Source: Symsagittifera roscoffensis (lineage: Eukaryota; Xenacoelomorpha; Acoela; Convolutidae). From it: a DNA stretch of 64,000 bases. The notes under the pieces were generated by a model. The model worked only from the letters and a program-made list of their open reading frames with translations. It was not told where the DNA came from and did no database searches. This document shows positions 1-8,452 of this stretch, in pieces. A program made the position numbers and the translations under genes. Positions within the stretch are counted from its first letter, which is position 1; each line of letters begins with the position of its first letter. The stretch is taken from positions 17,621,623 to 17,685,622 of the forward strand of contig NC_087065.1 in the NCBI RefSeq assembly GCF_963678635.1, given 5' to 3'.

Positions 1-1827
1 GCTCATAAGCATCCTCTTAGCGGTCATCACGGCAAAACAAAAACTTTGGAAATAATCAAAAGATATTTCTATTGGCCCGGACTCTATAAATGGGTCAACA
101 TGCTTCTTCATGATTGCCTAGAATGTCAGAAAAATAAACCTAAACGAAAAGACCTGAATGAAGCTCCATTACAACAATGGGGACAATTAGAAACAATCCC
201 AATGAAAACGATCCACATTGATCATAAAGGTCCACTTAGACCATCAAGTCACGGCAAAAACTTTTGCTTAGTTGTGATAGATGCCTTCTCTAGATATCTT
301 CAAGTATATCCATGCACTCATGCAGACTCTAAGGAAACTATTAAGCTCTTAGAGAAATACATCACAACATTTGGTATTCCACAACAAATTATTCATGATA
401 ATGGAAGTGCATTCATGAGTAATGACTTTGCTCATTGGTCCTCTGAATTGGGAATAACCCTGAGACCAAGAACTACTTACTCGCCTTGGACTAACGGAAA
501 AGTTGAAGTCCAGAATAAACATTTAACCCAGTACTTTCGACATTTCTTGAGTACCTCAGGCTCAAACTGGTCTGAATTAACAAATAAATTTGCTTTTGCA
601 CATAACACCGCCATTAATTCAAGTACAGGTTACACTCCATATGAGATTGTTTTTGGCATAAAACCTCAAGTTCCTCTTAGCCTTAAATTAGGCCTCTACC
701 GCGACCAAAACAAAAGATGTACCTCTGAATTTTGCGCTGGTCTCGAAAATCATGCTCATACCGAGCATAAATCAAACAATGAGACCATAGATAAATTTCT
801 AAAAAATCAAATTTCCGCCGAAATACTAAAAAGGGAAAATGATTTTAAGCTGATTTATAGTAACACCTATACCCATTGCCGCCGCATCACTAATAAGGCC
901 CACATGTTCCGAAATCAATTTAAATTAGGACGGCCTATAAAAGAAGGAACAAAAGTGTTACTAGAAAATAGATCCAAACCACTATTGAAAAGTCAAAAGC
1001 TTTTAAATTTGAGATCTGGACCTTACACCGTAATTGAAAAAATCACGGAAGTAACATACGGAATTCAAAATGATTTCACTAACGAAAAAAAGATTGTCCA
1101 CCGCAATCATATTGTTGAATACTTTCCTAAAGAACAACAAATGCCCAAGCTACTACAGGAGTACTCTAGTGATTTATTTTCAAGTGATTTTTATGATCAT
1201 ATAACAAATCATCAAATCGACTCTTTCAATAAACCGAAACAAGTTGAAAATCTACAATACCAGTTTTGGCCAGTAGTCAACAATGGTTATCAGCAAATGA
1301 CTGATAATAATCCTACAAATGAGGATCAAAATAGAACTATTGTCCAAGATCAATCATTAGATTCAGGCAGAGAAACTATGCATCTAAGAACTTTGTTCGA
1401 TGCGACTGCGATTGACCAGAATCTTAGACCTATTCGAAGTTCAACTCCCTATCCTGCTGATAAAACCCCTAATCCTTCAACTAGTCAATCTAGTAGTTAT
1501 GGCCACCGCCGCCTACCTAGCCGCAGTATAAGTCCTAATACTAGTCTCGCAAATGACTTTGGCCGCCGCCACCAAAATATAACAACACAATATAATACTC
1601 CCCGTCCTCCTGATTTCCCTCGTTTATCTGAATCATCAGAAAGCTTTACTGACGGAAAAAATATTCCTCATAGCTCTCAAGAAAGCTTCTATGAAAATAC
1701 TCGACCCGCACCTGGATCACTTTCAGAATCTAAAAAACCTAAACGGACAAATCGTCCTACAAACTTTTATGGAACTACAATTCCATCTAGTCTAATTGGC
1801 AAATTTAAAAAGAAATCAAAACACTAA
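1..1827 (+). CDS. Gypsy-type integrase, 5' end outside the window
   Basis: Integrates element DNA into host chromosomes. The frame is open from base 1, before any start codon, so the gene begins upstream. Visible parts in order: the HHCC zinc-binding domain (HPLSGHHG near the start, then CLECQ near residue 43); a catalytic core with HIDHKGP, HDNGSAF and PWTNGKVEVQNK supplying the D, D and E positions; and a GPY/F-like module (SGPYTVIEK). A tail of about 220 residues rich in Ser, Thr, Pro and Asn follows and ends in a basic stretch, as in many Gypsy polyproteins. RT and RNase H are not upstream in the visible part; a matching RT gene lies 3.7 kb downstream. A poly(A) signal follows at 1916. 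Confidence 0.85.
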   Translation, partial: AHKHPLSGHHGKTKTLEIIKRYFYWPGLYKWVNMLLHDCLECQKNKPKRKDLNEAPLQQWGQLETIPMKTIHIDHKGPLRPSSHGKNFCLVVIDAFSRYLQVYPCTHADSKETIKLLEKYITTFGIPQQIIHDNGSAFMSNDFAHWSSELGITLRPRTTYSPWTNGKVEVQNKHLTQYFRHFLSTSGSNWSELTNKFAFAHNTAINSSTGYTPYEIVFGIKPQVPLSLKLGLYRDQNKRCTSEFCAGLENHAHTEHKSNNETIDKFLKNQISAEILKRENDFKLIYSNTYTHCRRITNKAHMFRNQFKLGRPIKEGTKVLLENRSKPLLKSQKLLNLRSGPYTVIEKITEVTYGIQNDFTNEKKIVHRNHIVEYFPKEQQMPKLLQEYSSDLFSSDFYDHITNHQIDSFNKPKQVENLQYQFWPVVNNGYQQMTDNNPTNEDQNRTIVQDQSLDSGRETMHLRTLFDATAIDQNLRPIRSSTPYPADKTPNPSTSQSSSYGHRRLPSRSISPNTSLANDFGRRHQNITTQYNTPRPPDFPRLSESSESFTDGKNIPHSSQESFYENTRPAPGSLSESKKPKRTNRPTNFYGTTIPSSLIGKFKKKSKH

Positions 1828-1866
1828 ACCATTTATTTGGCCAGCATAATATTTTTTTTAATTCTT

Positions 1867-1921
1867 TTTATTGGCCTTTTCTTTCTTTTTTTTACTTTAT
1901 AAATATTTCGTTTCTAATAAA
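1867..1921. terminator. Facing poly(A) signals of convergent genes
   Basis: AATAAA on the plus strand at 1916-1921 follows the integrase stop by about 90 bases. AATAAA on the minus strand at 1872-1867 (and another at 1837-1832) would serve the antisense gene at 2139-2640. The two transcripts would therefore converge and overlap slightly. Seen in sequence; use is inferred. Confidence 0.45.
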
Positions 1922-2138
1922 AGCACAAAACACCAAAAATAACATGTTAATAAATAAATTTTAAAATAAATTTTATAAATATGAGATTTAATATCTGAGT
2001 ACGCTTTCATAAGTTTTAATGCCGCCATCTTTTCTAACGAGTTTTCCGCGGCCCTACTCAGGCTCCTCACTGCAAACTGCAGCGCTGAGTACGGCCGCCA
2101 CCAAGCTTGATAAATCTCCTCCAGCATAATCTCAAGCT

Positions 2139-2640
2139 CTATTTTCCGTCTACTGGCTTTTTGAAGAATTCTTCTTGAAACTAAAACAAATTTATATAGT
2201 ATTTCTATGTTGCCATGCCACTTGAATAAAAAAAAATTTTTTTATTAACTTTTAAAATTGAGTGTATTGAAAAATAAACTTACATCCTCCCCAAAGAATA
2301 AGGACAAAAAGTCCATTGTCTCTTGGGAAACCACATGGTTTCCACTCCATGGGCTCCGAATTTTCTTCGTGAAGCACCTACTTTGAATCGAGCCCAGCTC
2401 AAACAGTTCGTCAGGATTCAGGACCGGATACTTGAATATGTAACTCCGATCCATAAATATCATGAACTCCATGGGTGTCAGATTAGCACCCTTCTCGACT
2501 AAATCGTCGTATATTCCCACTCTTCTCTCAACTTCCTTGTCCTCCAGCAAGGCTTCGTGTTTAAAATCCAACTCATCCCGCAAGTTCAAAAACTTCTCGG
2601 GAAAGTCCACCAGATTGTCTTCAGGCTCGATATAACTCAT
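2139..2640 (-). CDS. Antisense gene of unknown function, probable two exons
   Basis: A minus-strand frame opens with ATG at 2640. It is acidic and partly helical (DNLVDFPEKFLNLRDELDFK near the start). A strong donor, GAT|GTAAGT, lies at 2284/2283. A pyrimidine-rich acceptor ending TTTTAG lies at 2181. A 103-base intron between them would keep the frame and give about 132 residues, ending at 2139. Without splicing the frame ends at 2245 (131 residues). It lies between the integrase and envelope genes and is divergent from the envelope promoter. I do not recognise the protein. It may be an accessory gene of the element or a host gene caught between two elements. Confidence 0.5.
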
Positions 2641-2728
2641 TTTTCAAGAAAGCAAAAATTTTAAAAAATACTGAGATAACAGATGAAGTTGAAACGGAAA
2701 GCAAACAAATGATGTTGCTTTTAGTCCT

Positions 2729-2736
2729 CTTTTATG
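2729..2736 (-). promoter_or_regulatory. TATA-like box of the antisense gene
   Basis: CATAAAAG on the minus strand, about 90 bases upstream of the ATG at 2640. It is a recognised TATA variant, and a plausible initiator (TCATTTG) lies about 25-30 bases downstream. Inferred only. Confidence 0.35.
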
Positions 2737-2858
2737 AAGAGATGTTTTTTTTTCATTTTCCTCCTCCAATAAGGAAGGGGAATGCAGTTGTTAAAATTAA
2801 CATCAGCATAAACGAATGATTATCATTCCACTGCTAGATCTCAACAAATCAAAACTAA

Positions 2859-3012
2859 GTGGAAAAACCACGACATTAAGCCAGATTGGAAAAAACCACA
2901 AAACGAATGGCGAATGAATTACGACTTAAAAAGAGTCACTTCCGAAAGACGCCGAATAACAACGGCCAATCAGAGCTTAGATTTGCAAAAAAGCAAAAAC
3001 AGCCTTTAAAAA
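2859..3012 (+). promoter_or_regulatory. Promoter region of the env/RT unit
   Basis: A small palindrome, GTGGAAAAACCAC (2859-2871), is followed by a near-direct copy (2886-2900). A CCAAT box sits within GGCCAATCAG (CCAAT at 2966-2970). A TATA-like TTTAAAAA is at 3005-3012, and an initiator-like TTCATTCTTG lies some 25-30 bases further on. A CT-rich leader then runs to the ATG at 3162. The spacing fits a pol II promoter inside the element rather than an LTR promoter. Confidence 0.45.
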
Positions 3013-3161
3013 CTAACTGATATACAGTTGTTTTCATTCTTGCTCAATTCCACATCTTTCATTCAAATCCTCCTCTCTCTCTCTCCAAAATATAAAATCT
3101 GCTGAATTCCTCAACAAAAATTGAAATCTAACTCAGATTTCCCTTCACAAAAATCCACAAA

Positions 3162-5471
3162 ATGACAAATCCAAATAGTGAAATAGAGGAAGGTGAACTA
3201 ATGGACCAAGATCCTGTTCTAACCACTCTCGAGGAAATGCTTAAAGTAAGTACTTTTAAAAATTATTCTACTATCATTCACCACCAAAAAATAAATTTGC
3301 AAAAAATTTATTTGGTTGGTCTTTTAACTCTAATGATACTTTCGAATCAAACCTCAGCATTTGATCCGAAAGAACAATTATATGCAAATACTGCAAATAA
3401 TCTTCGGGTTGCTCATTATGATTGTCAACTAATGACTTCTAACAAAATGTTCTCTCTAAATAAAGTAGCACCTTGCAAAGTCCAACCAGAAAATATTAAA
3501 GTAGCCCATGCTTATGTTACTCTATATCAGAGACATTATCGCACAAAAGTAAATGCGACAATGTGTCGAATCAAACACCAATCAATGCGTTGGTTTTGCG
3601 ATTCTTTTGATTCGAGTGGTATTGACGCTCGACAAAATATGATCACTACTGATCTCCACTTATCTGCCAATGAATGTAAATTGGCCGCCGACAGAGGTTA
3701 TCTTAACCTAGGCTATGCTAGTATTGGAAATATCCCTTTCAAATTTAATGTTAAAACAGTAACTAATGCCCATGCTGGCAAAGTTGACGGCAAACATCAT
3801 AACGAATGTGATGGCCGTTCTTGGATTAAATTGGACACTTTTGAAACTTACATGCAAAATGTAACTCTGACTGTTAACCTCAAAGATGGAACAGTCAATA
3901 ATTGGCAAAACATTCCTTTGCCCTGTCCAGTGTCTGAAAATGGATGTGAAACAACATCCTTAGACGCTTTTGCTTATACTTGGGAAGAACCCAACAATTG
4001 CATTTTCACTGTTTTAAACAGATTTCCGGCTAAAATGATTCAAAACGAAGAATCATACTACATAATTAAAGGCGATTCTAGCCCATCTATTCATTCTACC
4101 CATACAAGGGATTCTCAAAAATTTATGCTACAGGTGATGAATAAACCGCAATCTCTTTGTGGTCATCCCAGAATAGTGTATCCAACTTCATATGATTCAC
4201 TTTTTATTGCATACACTGACGGTTTCAATATGGATACTGGAATCCAAGTTAAACCAACCCCAGAAACGGGAACTATTCATAATGCCGGCCAACCAAATTC
4301 TACTTTTCTCACATTAAGTGATGATTCGCCGCCACTCCAATTTTCAAGTCATCAAATTGACTACGAAGCTCATATAGGTACCAAATTGAACTATATTCTT
4401 TTTTATAGCTTCTACATGCTCAGAACGGCCGAGTTAGCCCTTCTGCAAAATCAATGTGAGCTAGAACGCTCCTCAATATTAAATACTTTAATGCTTTCGC
4501 TTGAAAGCCCACGTTTGGCTGGCTATATTCTAACCAAAAACCGCTCTATGTTCTTAGAGACCAATGGCAATGTTGCCTGGCTCTACCATTGTCCAAAATT
4601 TTATTCACCTTTGCAATTAATGGATGAATGCTATAATCGCATTCCCATTATGTATAAGGAAAACATTCGATTTGTCGATCCAATTACGCGACAAACTTTT
4701 CAGTCGGCAGATCTACAAGACTGCTCCGACAAACATTCGAATCTCTTTCAACTAGATGTTGATGATGATAAGTCCTGGATTGAATTAACCCCTCAAATTA
4801 CAAGGGTTACAGGACCACATCTCTTTAAACCAAAAGAGATAATTCAAAAGATTAAGCATTCTCTAGCCTCTAGCCAAGGCGCTTCAATCTACACTTATGC
4901 TCAAATGCAAAAATTCTGGAATATGATTTCCGATAATTCAGAGATGAAAGGAATACTGCAAAAAGTATCCAGGTCCTTTCTAAATGCTAAAAAAATTTTC
5001 TTCAAAGACTCATACAGCCCGCTAGGCTCTTCCCAAACAATTTATTTGGACTATCTCATCTCTCCAAACTTTTGGAAAAACGAATACACCCGTATATTCG
5101 GGAAAGTACAATACTATTTAGAAAAATGCGGAATAGTCTTCGCCTCTTTTCTATTTGTGAAATTCATACTAGATTGCCTAGTATTCATAATAAAGGCTAT
5201 GCATATTCACAAAATCACCGGCCGCTCACTACATTTTGGCAAAGTATTACTTGCCGCTTCATACAATATACTTTTCACTTCCATAGTGACCTCAATTTTC
5301 ACTCAAGATGAGCAAGCTGAAAAAATAGAACAAGAATGTGATCAGAAAATACAAGCCCCTCTTTTAGAGGAAATTGATAAAATAAACCAGGATCGCATGT
5401 ATCCTCAAATCCAATTAACAAGTTTTGAGAGAAGAACTCAAAACTTGGATCACCCAACAAACCCAGTCTAA
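3162..5471 (+). CDS. env: Envelope glycoprotein, chuvirus-type
   Basis: A membrane glycoprotein that would mediate attachment and fusion. A short acidic N-terminus is followed by a signal-like hydrophobic segment (YLVGLLTLMILSNQTSAF, about residues 47-65). The ectodomain is Cys-rich with many N-glycosylation sites; landmarks are HYDCQ, VAPC, CELERSSIL, AGYILTKNRSMF and RFVDPITRQT. Two C-terminal hydrophobic segments (about residues 650-675 and 690-710) precede a cytoplasmic tail. The same landmarks recur in the envelope at 16146-18764. From memory of the families, this pattern matches the glycoprotein that chuviruses share with arthropod LTR elements. Total length is 769 residues. The reading looks whole. 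A poly(A) signal overlaps its stop. Confidence 0.75.
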   Translation: MTNPNSEIEEGELMDQDPVLTTLEEMLKVSTFKNYSTIIHHQKINLQKIYLVGLLTLMILSNQTSAFDPKEQLYANTANNLRVAHYDCQLMTSNKMFSLNKVAPCKVQPENIKVAHAYVTLYQRHYRTKVNATMCRIKHQSMRWFCDSFDSSGIDARQNMITTDLHLSANECKLAADRGYLNLGYASIGNIPFKFNVKTVTNAHAGKVDGKHHNECDGRSWIKLDTFETYMQNVTLTVNLKDGTVNNWQNIPLPCPVSENGCETTSLDAFAYTWEEPNNCIFTVLNRFPAKMIQNEESYYIIKGDSSPSIHSTHTRDSQKFMLQVMNKPQSLCGHPRIVYPTSYDSLFIAYTDGFNMDTGIQVKPTPETGTIHNAGQPNSTFLTLSDDSPPLQFSSHQIDYEAHIGTKLNYILFYSFYMLRTAELALLQNQCELERSSILNTLMLSLESPRLAGYILTKNRSMFLETNGNVAWLYHCPKFYSPLQLMDECYNRIPIMYKENIRFVDPITRQTFQSADLQDCSDKHSNLFQLDVDDDKSWIELTPQITRVTGPHLFKPKEIIQKIKHSLASSQGASIYTYAQMQKFWNMISDNSEMKGILQKVSRSFLNAKKIFFKDSYSPLGSSQTIYLDYLISPNFWKNEYTRIFGKVQYYLEKCGIVFASFLFVKFILDCLVFIIKAMHIHKITGRSLHFGKVLLAASYNILFTSIVTSIFTQDEQAEKIEQECDQKIQAPLLEEIDKINQDRMYPQIQLTSFERRTQNLDHPTNPV

Positions 5472-5492
5472 TAAAAAATTCTACTGTTCTAG
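3246..5492 (+). other. Candidate splice donor and acceptor bracketing env
   Basis: AAA|GTAAGTAC at 3245/3246 is a near-perfect donor 28 codons into the envelope frame. A pyrimidine-rich acceptor, CTACTGTTCTAG, ends at 5492, just before the RT gene. Removing this stretch would give an mRNA for RT without env, analogous to the spliced pol mRNA known in foamy viruses. Sites are seen; use is inferred. Confidence 0.4.
5470..5475 (+). terminator. Poly(A) signal overlapping env stop
   Basis: AATAAA begins inside the envelope stop codon (CTAATAAA). Such overlap is typical of tightly packed viral transcription units. Confidence 0.45.
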
Positions 5493-5513
5493 GATATACC
5501 AACTGATTCAACT

Positions 5514-7322
5514 ATGAACACAACACTTGATGACGACTTGAGAGATTTTGAAGATCTTCTCTCACTCCTGCCACCAACCGATCCACTGGACTCGCAGATT
5601 TCAGCACTCACTCAACAACCAACTGTTTCTTCTACTACAACACCCACTGCAAAACCGACCTCAACACGATCCTTCGTTGAGCCACTACTTCAAACTAGTT
5701 CAGCTGTCCCAATAACTACAGCATCACAGCCACCACCCCTAAAAATTTCACCCCCTGATTTTCAAATACCCCTGGTTCCCTCGAATTCTAAAATTAAAAA
5801 ACGGACCCAGATTGTAAAACCATATAAGATACTAACGGCAAATACGCCGGTATCAACTTCTCATTGTCCAATGACCATTAGGCGACAGCCCTTGCACCCC
5901 ACTGAAATAAACACTAGATTACATATTCAGTTAGAAAGGGAACGATACATTAATTCTAAAAGCAATCCTGGCTTCGATATGGATCTCAATTATGCTTTGA
6001 ATCCATTAATCAATCGTTTTAAATTAGAAGCTTATCACCCTATAAAAAAAATGTATTCCATAACTAAAATCCCAGTCCATCTAAGAGATAAATTGGACAA
6101 GTTAATGGATGAGTTAATCCAAGCAGGCATAGTCAGAGAACTAAATGAAAAAGATGATATGAACTCATGGTTCGTAAATCCAGTCATCATTCTTCCAAAA
6201 AAAGACTACGTTAAGTTGGTCTTGGATGCTAGGTATCTAAACTCAATCACAGATACTAGCAATTGTAGTTGGCCATTAGAACCACTACAAGTTCTCATGA
6301 CCCGAATAAACGGATCATACTTCACAAGTAGTGATCTCTCTTGCGCCTACCATCAAGTACCTCTAACAGATGAGGCTCAGAAATTAACAAGCTTTATTGT
6401 AGGAGGTAGACAATATACCTACCAAGTTGGTTTTTATGGCTTGAAACCACTTCCAAATTTCTTCAGTAAACTAATGAGATATGCCTTCGGACCTCTCATT
6501 AAAGAAAAAAAAGCAATTACTTACATAGACGACACTCTGTTACAGAGTCAAAGTAAAAATGAAATGTTTGACACAATTCGAGAATATCATTCTCTTTTAC
6601 GGAAGGCTAACTTAAAAGCTGCCCCTGATAGAACCTTTTTCTTACTAAGAAAAGTTAAATTTTTAGGCCATGTTGTCTCTAAAGATGGTCTTTCTCCAAT
6701 CGCTTCACGAATTGATGACATAAAAAGATTGAAATCCCCTGAATCAAAAACAGAAGTCCTAGGAGTATTAGGTGTCATGGGATTCTACAGCACATACATC
6801 ATCAATTTTCATGTGGACGCAAAATGTCTATATGAACTAGCAAACAGTAGTGATAAGTTTCAATGGCTACCATGCCATGAAGAAGTTTTTCAAAAACTGA
6901 AAGACAAATTCTGTCATGATATTTCAAATGCCATACCTGATGTAAACTACCCATTCCACATTCACGCCGACTCCTCAAATGTAGGAACCGGATGTATACT
7001 CATCCAAGACTTCCCTGAAGGGAAAAGAATTGTTTCTGCCAATTCTAGAGTCTTTGATAAAGCTGAGCAGAAAATGTCTACTCAACATCGTGAATTATGT
7101 GGAATAATATCTGCTTTGCAAACCTATGAATTCTACATTATCGGTTCACCCTTTCCTCTATACCTATATTGCGACCACAGACCTATTCTCTTCTTATGGT
7201 CCAGAAAAGGACAACTTTCTCATAGATTTTTCAAATATCAAGTCGTATTGACAAAATTTAACAATTTGAAAATAATCTATACCCCAGGTTCAAACCTAGC
7301 CTTTCCTGACTTATCTGAATAA
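5514..7322 (+). CDS. Reverse transcriptase and RNase H, separate from integrase
   Basis: Copies element RNA into DNA and removes the RNA strand. About 130 residues of Ser/Thr/Pro-rich N-terminus carry no protease motif. The RT domain follows, with VNPVIILPKKD, LVLDARYLNS, SSDLSCAYHQVPL and the catalytic YIDD (about residue 340). Thumb and connection segments lead into an RNase H of Gypsy type (HIHADSSNVGTG, ANSRVF, YCDHRPI). The frame stops right after the PDLS motif that normally ends RNase H, so the integrase that usually follows is absent; an integrase frame lies upstream instead. Start chosen at the ATG 42 bases after the env stop. 602 residues; looks whole. Confidence 0.85.
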   Translation: MNTTLDDDLRDFEDLLSLLPPTDPLDSQISALTQQPTVSSTTTPTAKPTSTRSFVEPLLQTSSAVPITTASQPPPLKISPPDFQIPLVPSNSKIKKRTQIVKPYKILTANTPVSTSHCPMTIRRQPLHPTEINTRLHIQLERERYINSKSNPGFDMDLNYALNPLINRFKLEAYHPIKKMYSITKIPVHLRDKLDKLMDELIQAGIVRELNEKDDMNSWFVNPVIILPKKDYVKLVLDARYLNSITDTSNCSWPLEPLQVLMTRINGSYFTSSDLSCAYHQVPLTDEAQKLTSFIVGGRQYTYQVGFYGLKPLPNFFSKLMRYAFGPLIKEKKAITYIDDTLLQSQSKNEMFDTIREYHSLLRKANLKAAPDRTFFLLRKVKFLGHVVSKDGLSPIASRIDDIKRLKSPESKTEVLGVLGVMGFYSTYIINFHVDAKCLYELANSSDKFQWLPCHEEVFQKLKDKFCHDISNAIPDVNYPFHIHADSSNVGTGCILIQDFPEGKRIVSANSRVFDKAEQKMSTQHRELCGIISALQTYEFYIIGSPFPLYLYCDHRPILFLWSRKGQLSHRFFKYQVVLTKFNNLKIIYTPGSNLAFPDLSE

Positions 7323-7323
7323 A
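7318..7323 (+). terminator. Poly(A) signal overlapping RT stop
   Basis: GAATAAA contains the RT stop codon TAA, the same arrangement as at the envelope stop. Confidence 0.45.
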
Positions 7324-7562
7324 TTGAAAACTATTCAAGACTCAATTCTGTGATAAATCAGTTTTCTGGCACAACAAAGAGTTGTGATGAAATGTTCTGA
7401 TTTCAAATAGAAACAGAAACATGAATTATTTTATTGCGTTCACAAAATGTGACGCCGCCGCCACCACCAAAAGAAATATGTTTTTATTCCCTTGCAAAAG
7501 GAAGGGAAATGCTATTGGAATAATTCGTATAACGTTTTAAGCATTGAGAATTGAAACGACTA

Positions 7563-7689
7563 TTCTCATTCAATACGAATATTAACGATTCCTCTCGTAA
7601 AATACGAGCATACGAAACCTTCTTCTCGTAAAATACGAATGTACGAATAAAGAATACGAAGTTAAAAGAAACTTCTCATTTGATACGAA
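7563..7689 (+). repeat. Array of four imperfect palindromes upstream of a TATA box
   Basis: Four copies of a 16-17 base motif of the form TTCTCRTNNNATACGA begin at about 7563, 7592, 7623 and 7673. The second is a perfect palindrome, CTCGTA-AAA-TACGAG. Two more single ACGAA half sites lie between. The last copy ends about 25 bases before TATAAATAG. This looks like a bound enhancer or operator array controlling the downstream gene. Confidence 0.55.
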
Positions 7690-7714
7690 AAGTGGCGTGA
7701 TTTCCCAATCTGAG

Positions 7715-7723
7715 TATAAATAG
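7715..7723 (+). promoter_or_regulatory. Consensus TATA box
   Basis: TATAAATAG is a textbook TATA box. An initiator-like TTCATTCC lies about 25-30 bases downstream, followed by a leader of about 390 bases to the ATG at 8135. It would drive the basic-protein gene. Confidence 0.55.
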
Positions 7724-8134
7724 AAGCTCAAAACTACGGGAATTCATTCCAACAATATCTCTTCTAACACCAACACCACTCTCTTCTACCACCCCAACCA
7801 ATCTCTAAAAAAATATCTCTAATCTCACCGTTAAAATAGATATTGAGTCAAAAGGCAACTTGCTGTAAATTCATACTAACTTCTTTTTTAATAAAATATT
7901 TCTCAGCGAATTTTAGATTTACTTTCTAAGATAGAAAGTAGAAAGGACCCTTTATTCCTAGCAAGCGTTTTGTCCGACGTCTATAGTATTGCTAGCGTAA
8001 TAGAAACTTGGCGTGAAACGAAACTTAACGAGTAATTTTTTGTGGCAATTACTTTAAAAGATCTTCATTTCATTGACCTCAACACCAATTAGCTTTGAAG
8101 TTATTCAGGTGAAATCCCAGTCAAAGGCAAAGGT

Positions 8135-8452
8135 ATGATGAAAACATACGAGTTAGATCTTGATGCAGTTCATAGACCTAGAAAAAGCAAAACTCCCAAA
8201 GTAACTTTTGATCCGAAACGAAAAGGATTTGCAGGACGTTTCTACAACAAAACTAAATCATCCAGGTCCAAATCGAAATTGCTGCGACCAAAAGCGAAGT
8301 CTAGGAAAGGAACGAAACGGAGTACCAGCGGGAAGAAAGTGTCATTTTCGAGAAGTAAAAGTAAAGTGATGGCTAGTTTGTCAAGAAGATCGACTAAAAG
8401 TGAGTCTTCGACTGAGAGTGACAAAAGTGGAGCCGCTGATCCAGAAAAGTAA
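8135..8452 (+). CDS. Small very basic protein of unknown identity
   Basis: 105 residues, rich in Lys, Arg and Ser, with repeated SRSKSK-type blocks (SSRSKSKLLRPKAKSRKG, SFSRSKSKVM) and an acidic Ser-rich end (SESSTESDKSGAADPEK). Composition suggests a nucleic-acid-packing or RNA-binding protein, comparable in kind to protamine-like viral core proteins. No family is recognised. It starts at the first of two adjacent ATGs and has its own TATA box and upstream palindrome array. It may be the last gene of the element or a host gene. Confidence 0.45.
   Translation: MMKTYELDLDAVHRPRKSKTPKVTFDPKRKGFAGRFYNKTKSSRSKSKLLRPKAKSRKGTKRSTSGKKVSFSRSKSKVMASLSRRSTKSESSTESDKSGAADPEK

Larger units (their letters stand above)
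1..8452 (+). mobile_element. Virus-like retroid element, multi-promoter, cut by window edge
   Basis: A cluster of retroid genes in an unusual order: integrase, an antisense gene, envelope, RT/RNase H, then a small basic protein. No LTR pair was recognised in the window, and gag and protease are not seen. Promoter-like motifs lie before the antisense gene, the envelope gene and the basic-protein gene. Poly(A) signals follow the integrase and overlap the envelope and RT stop codons. The proteins are homologous to those of the 12.3-31.3 kb element, so the family is Gypsy-like (Metaviridae). The genes look whole as far as visible; the left part lies outside the window. It could be one element with a novel layout or a rearranged mixture of Gypsy pieces. 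Confidence 0.55.
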
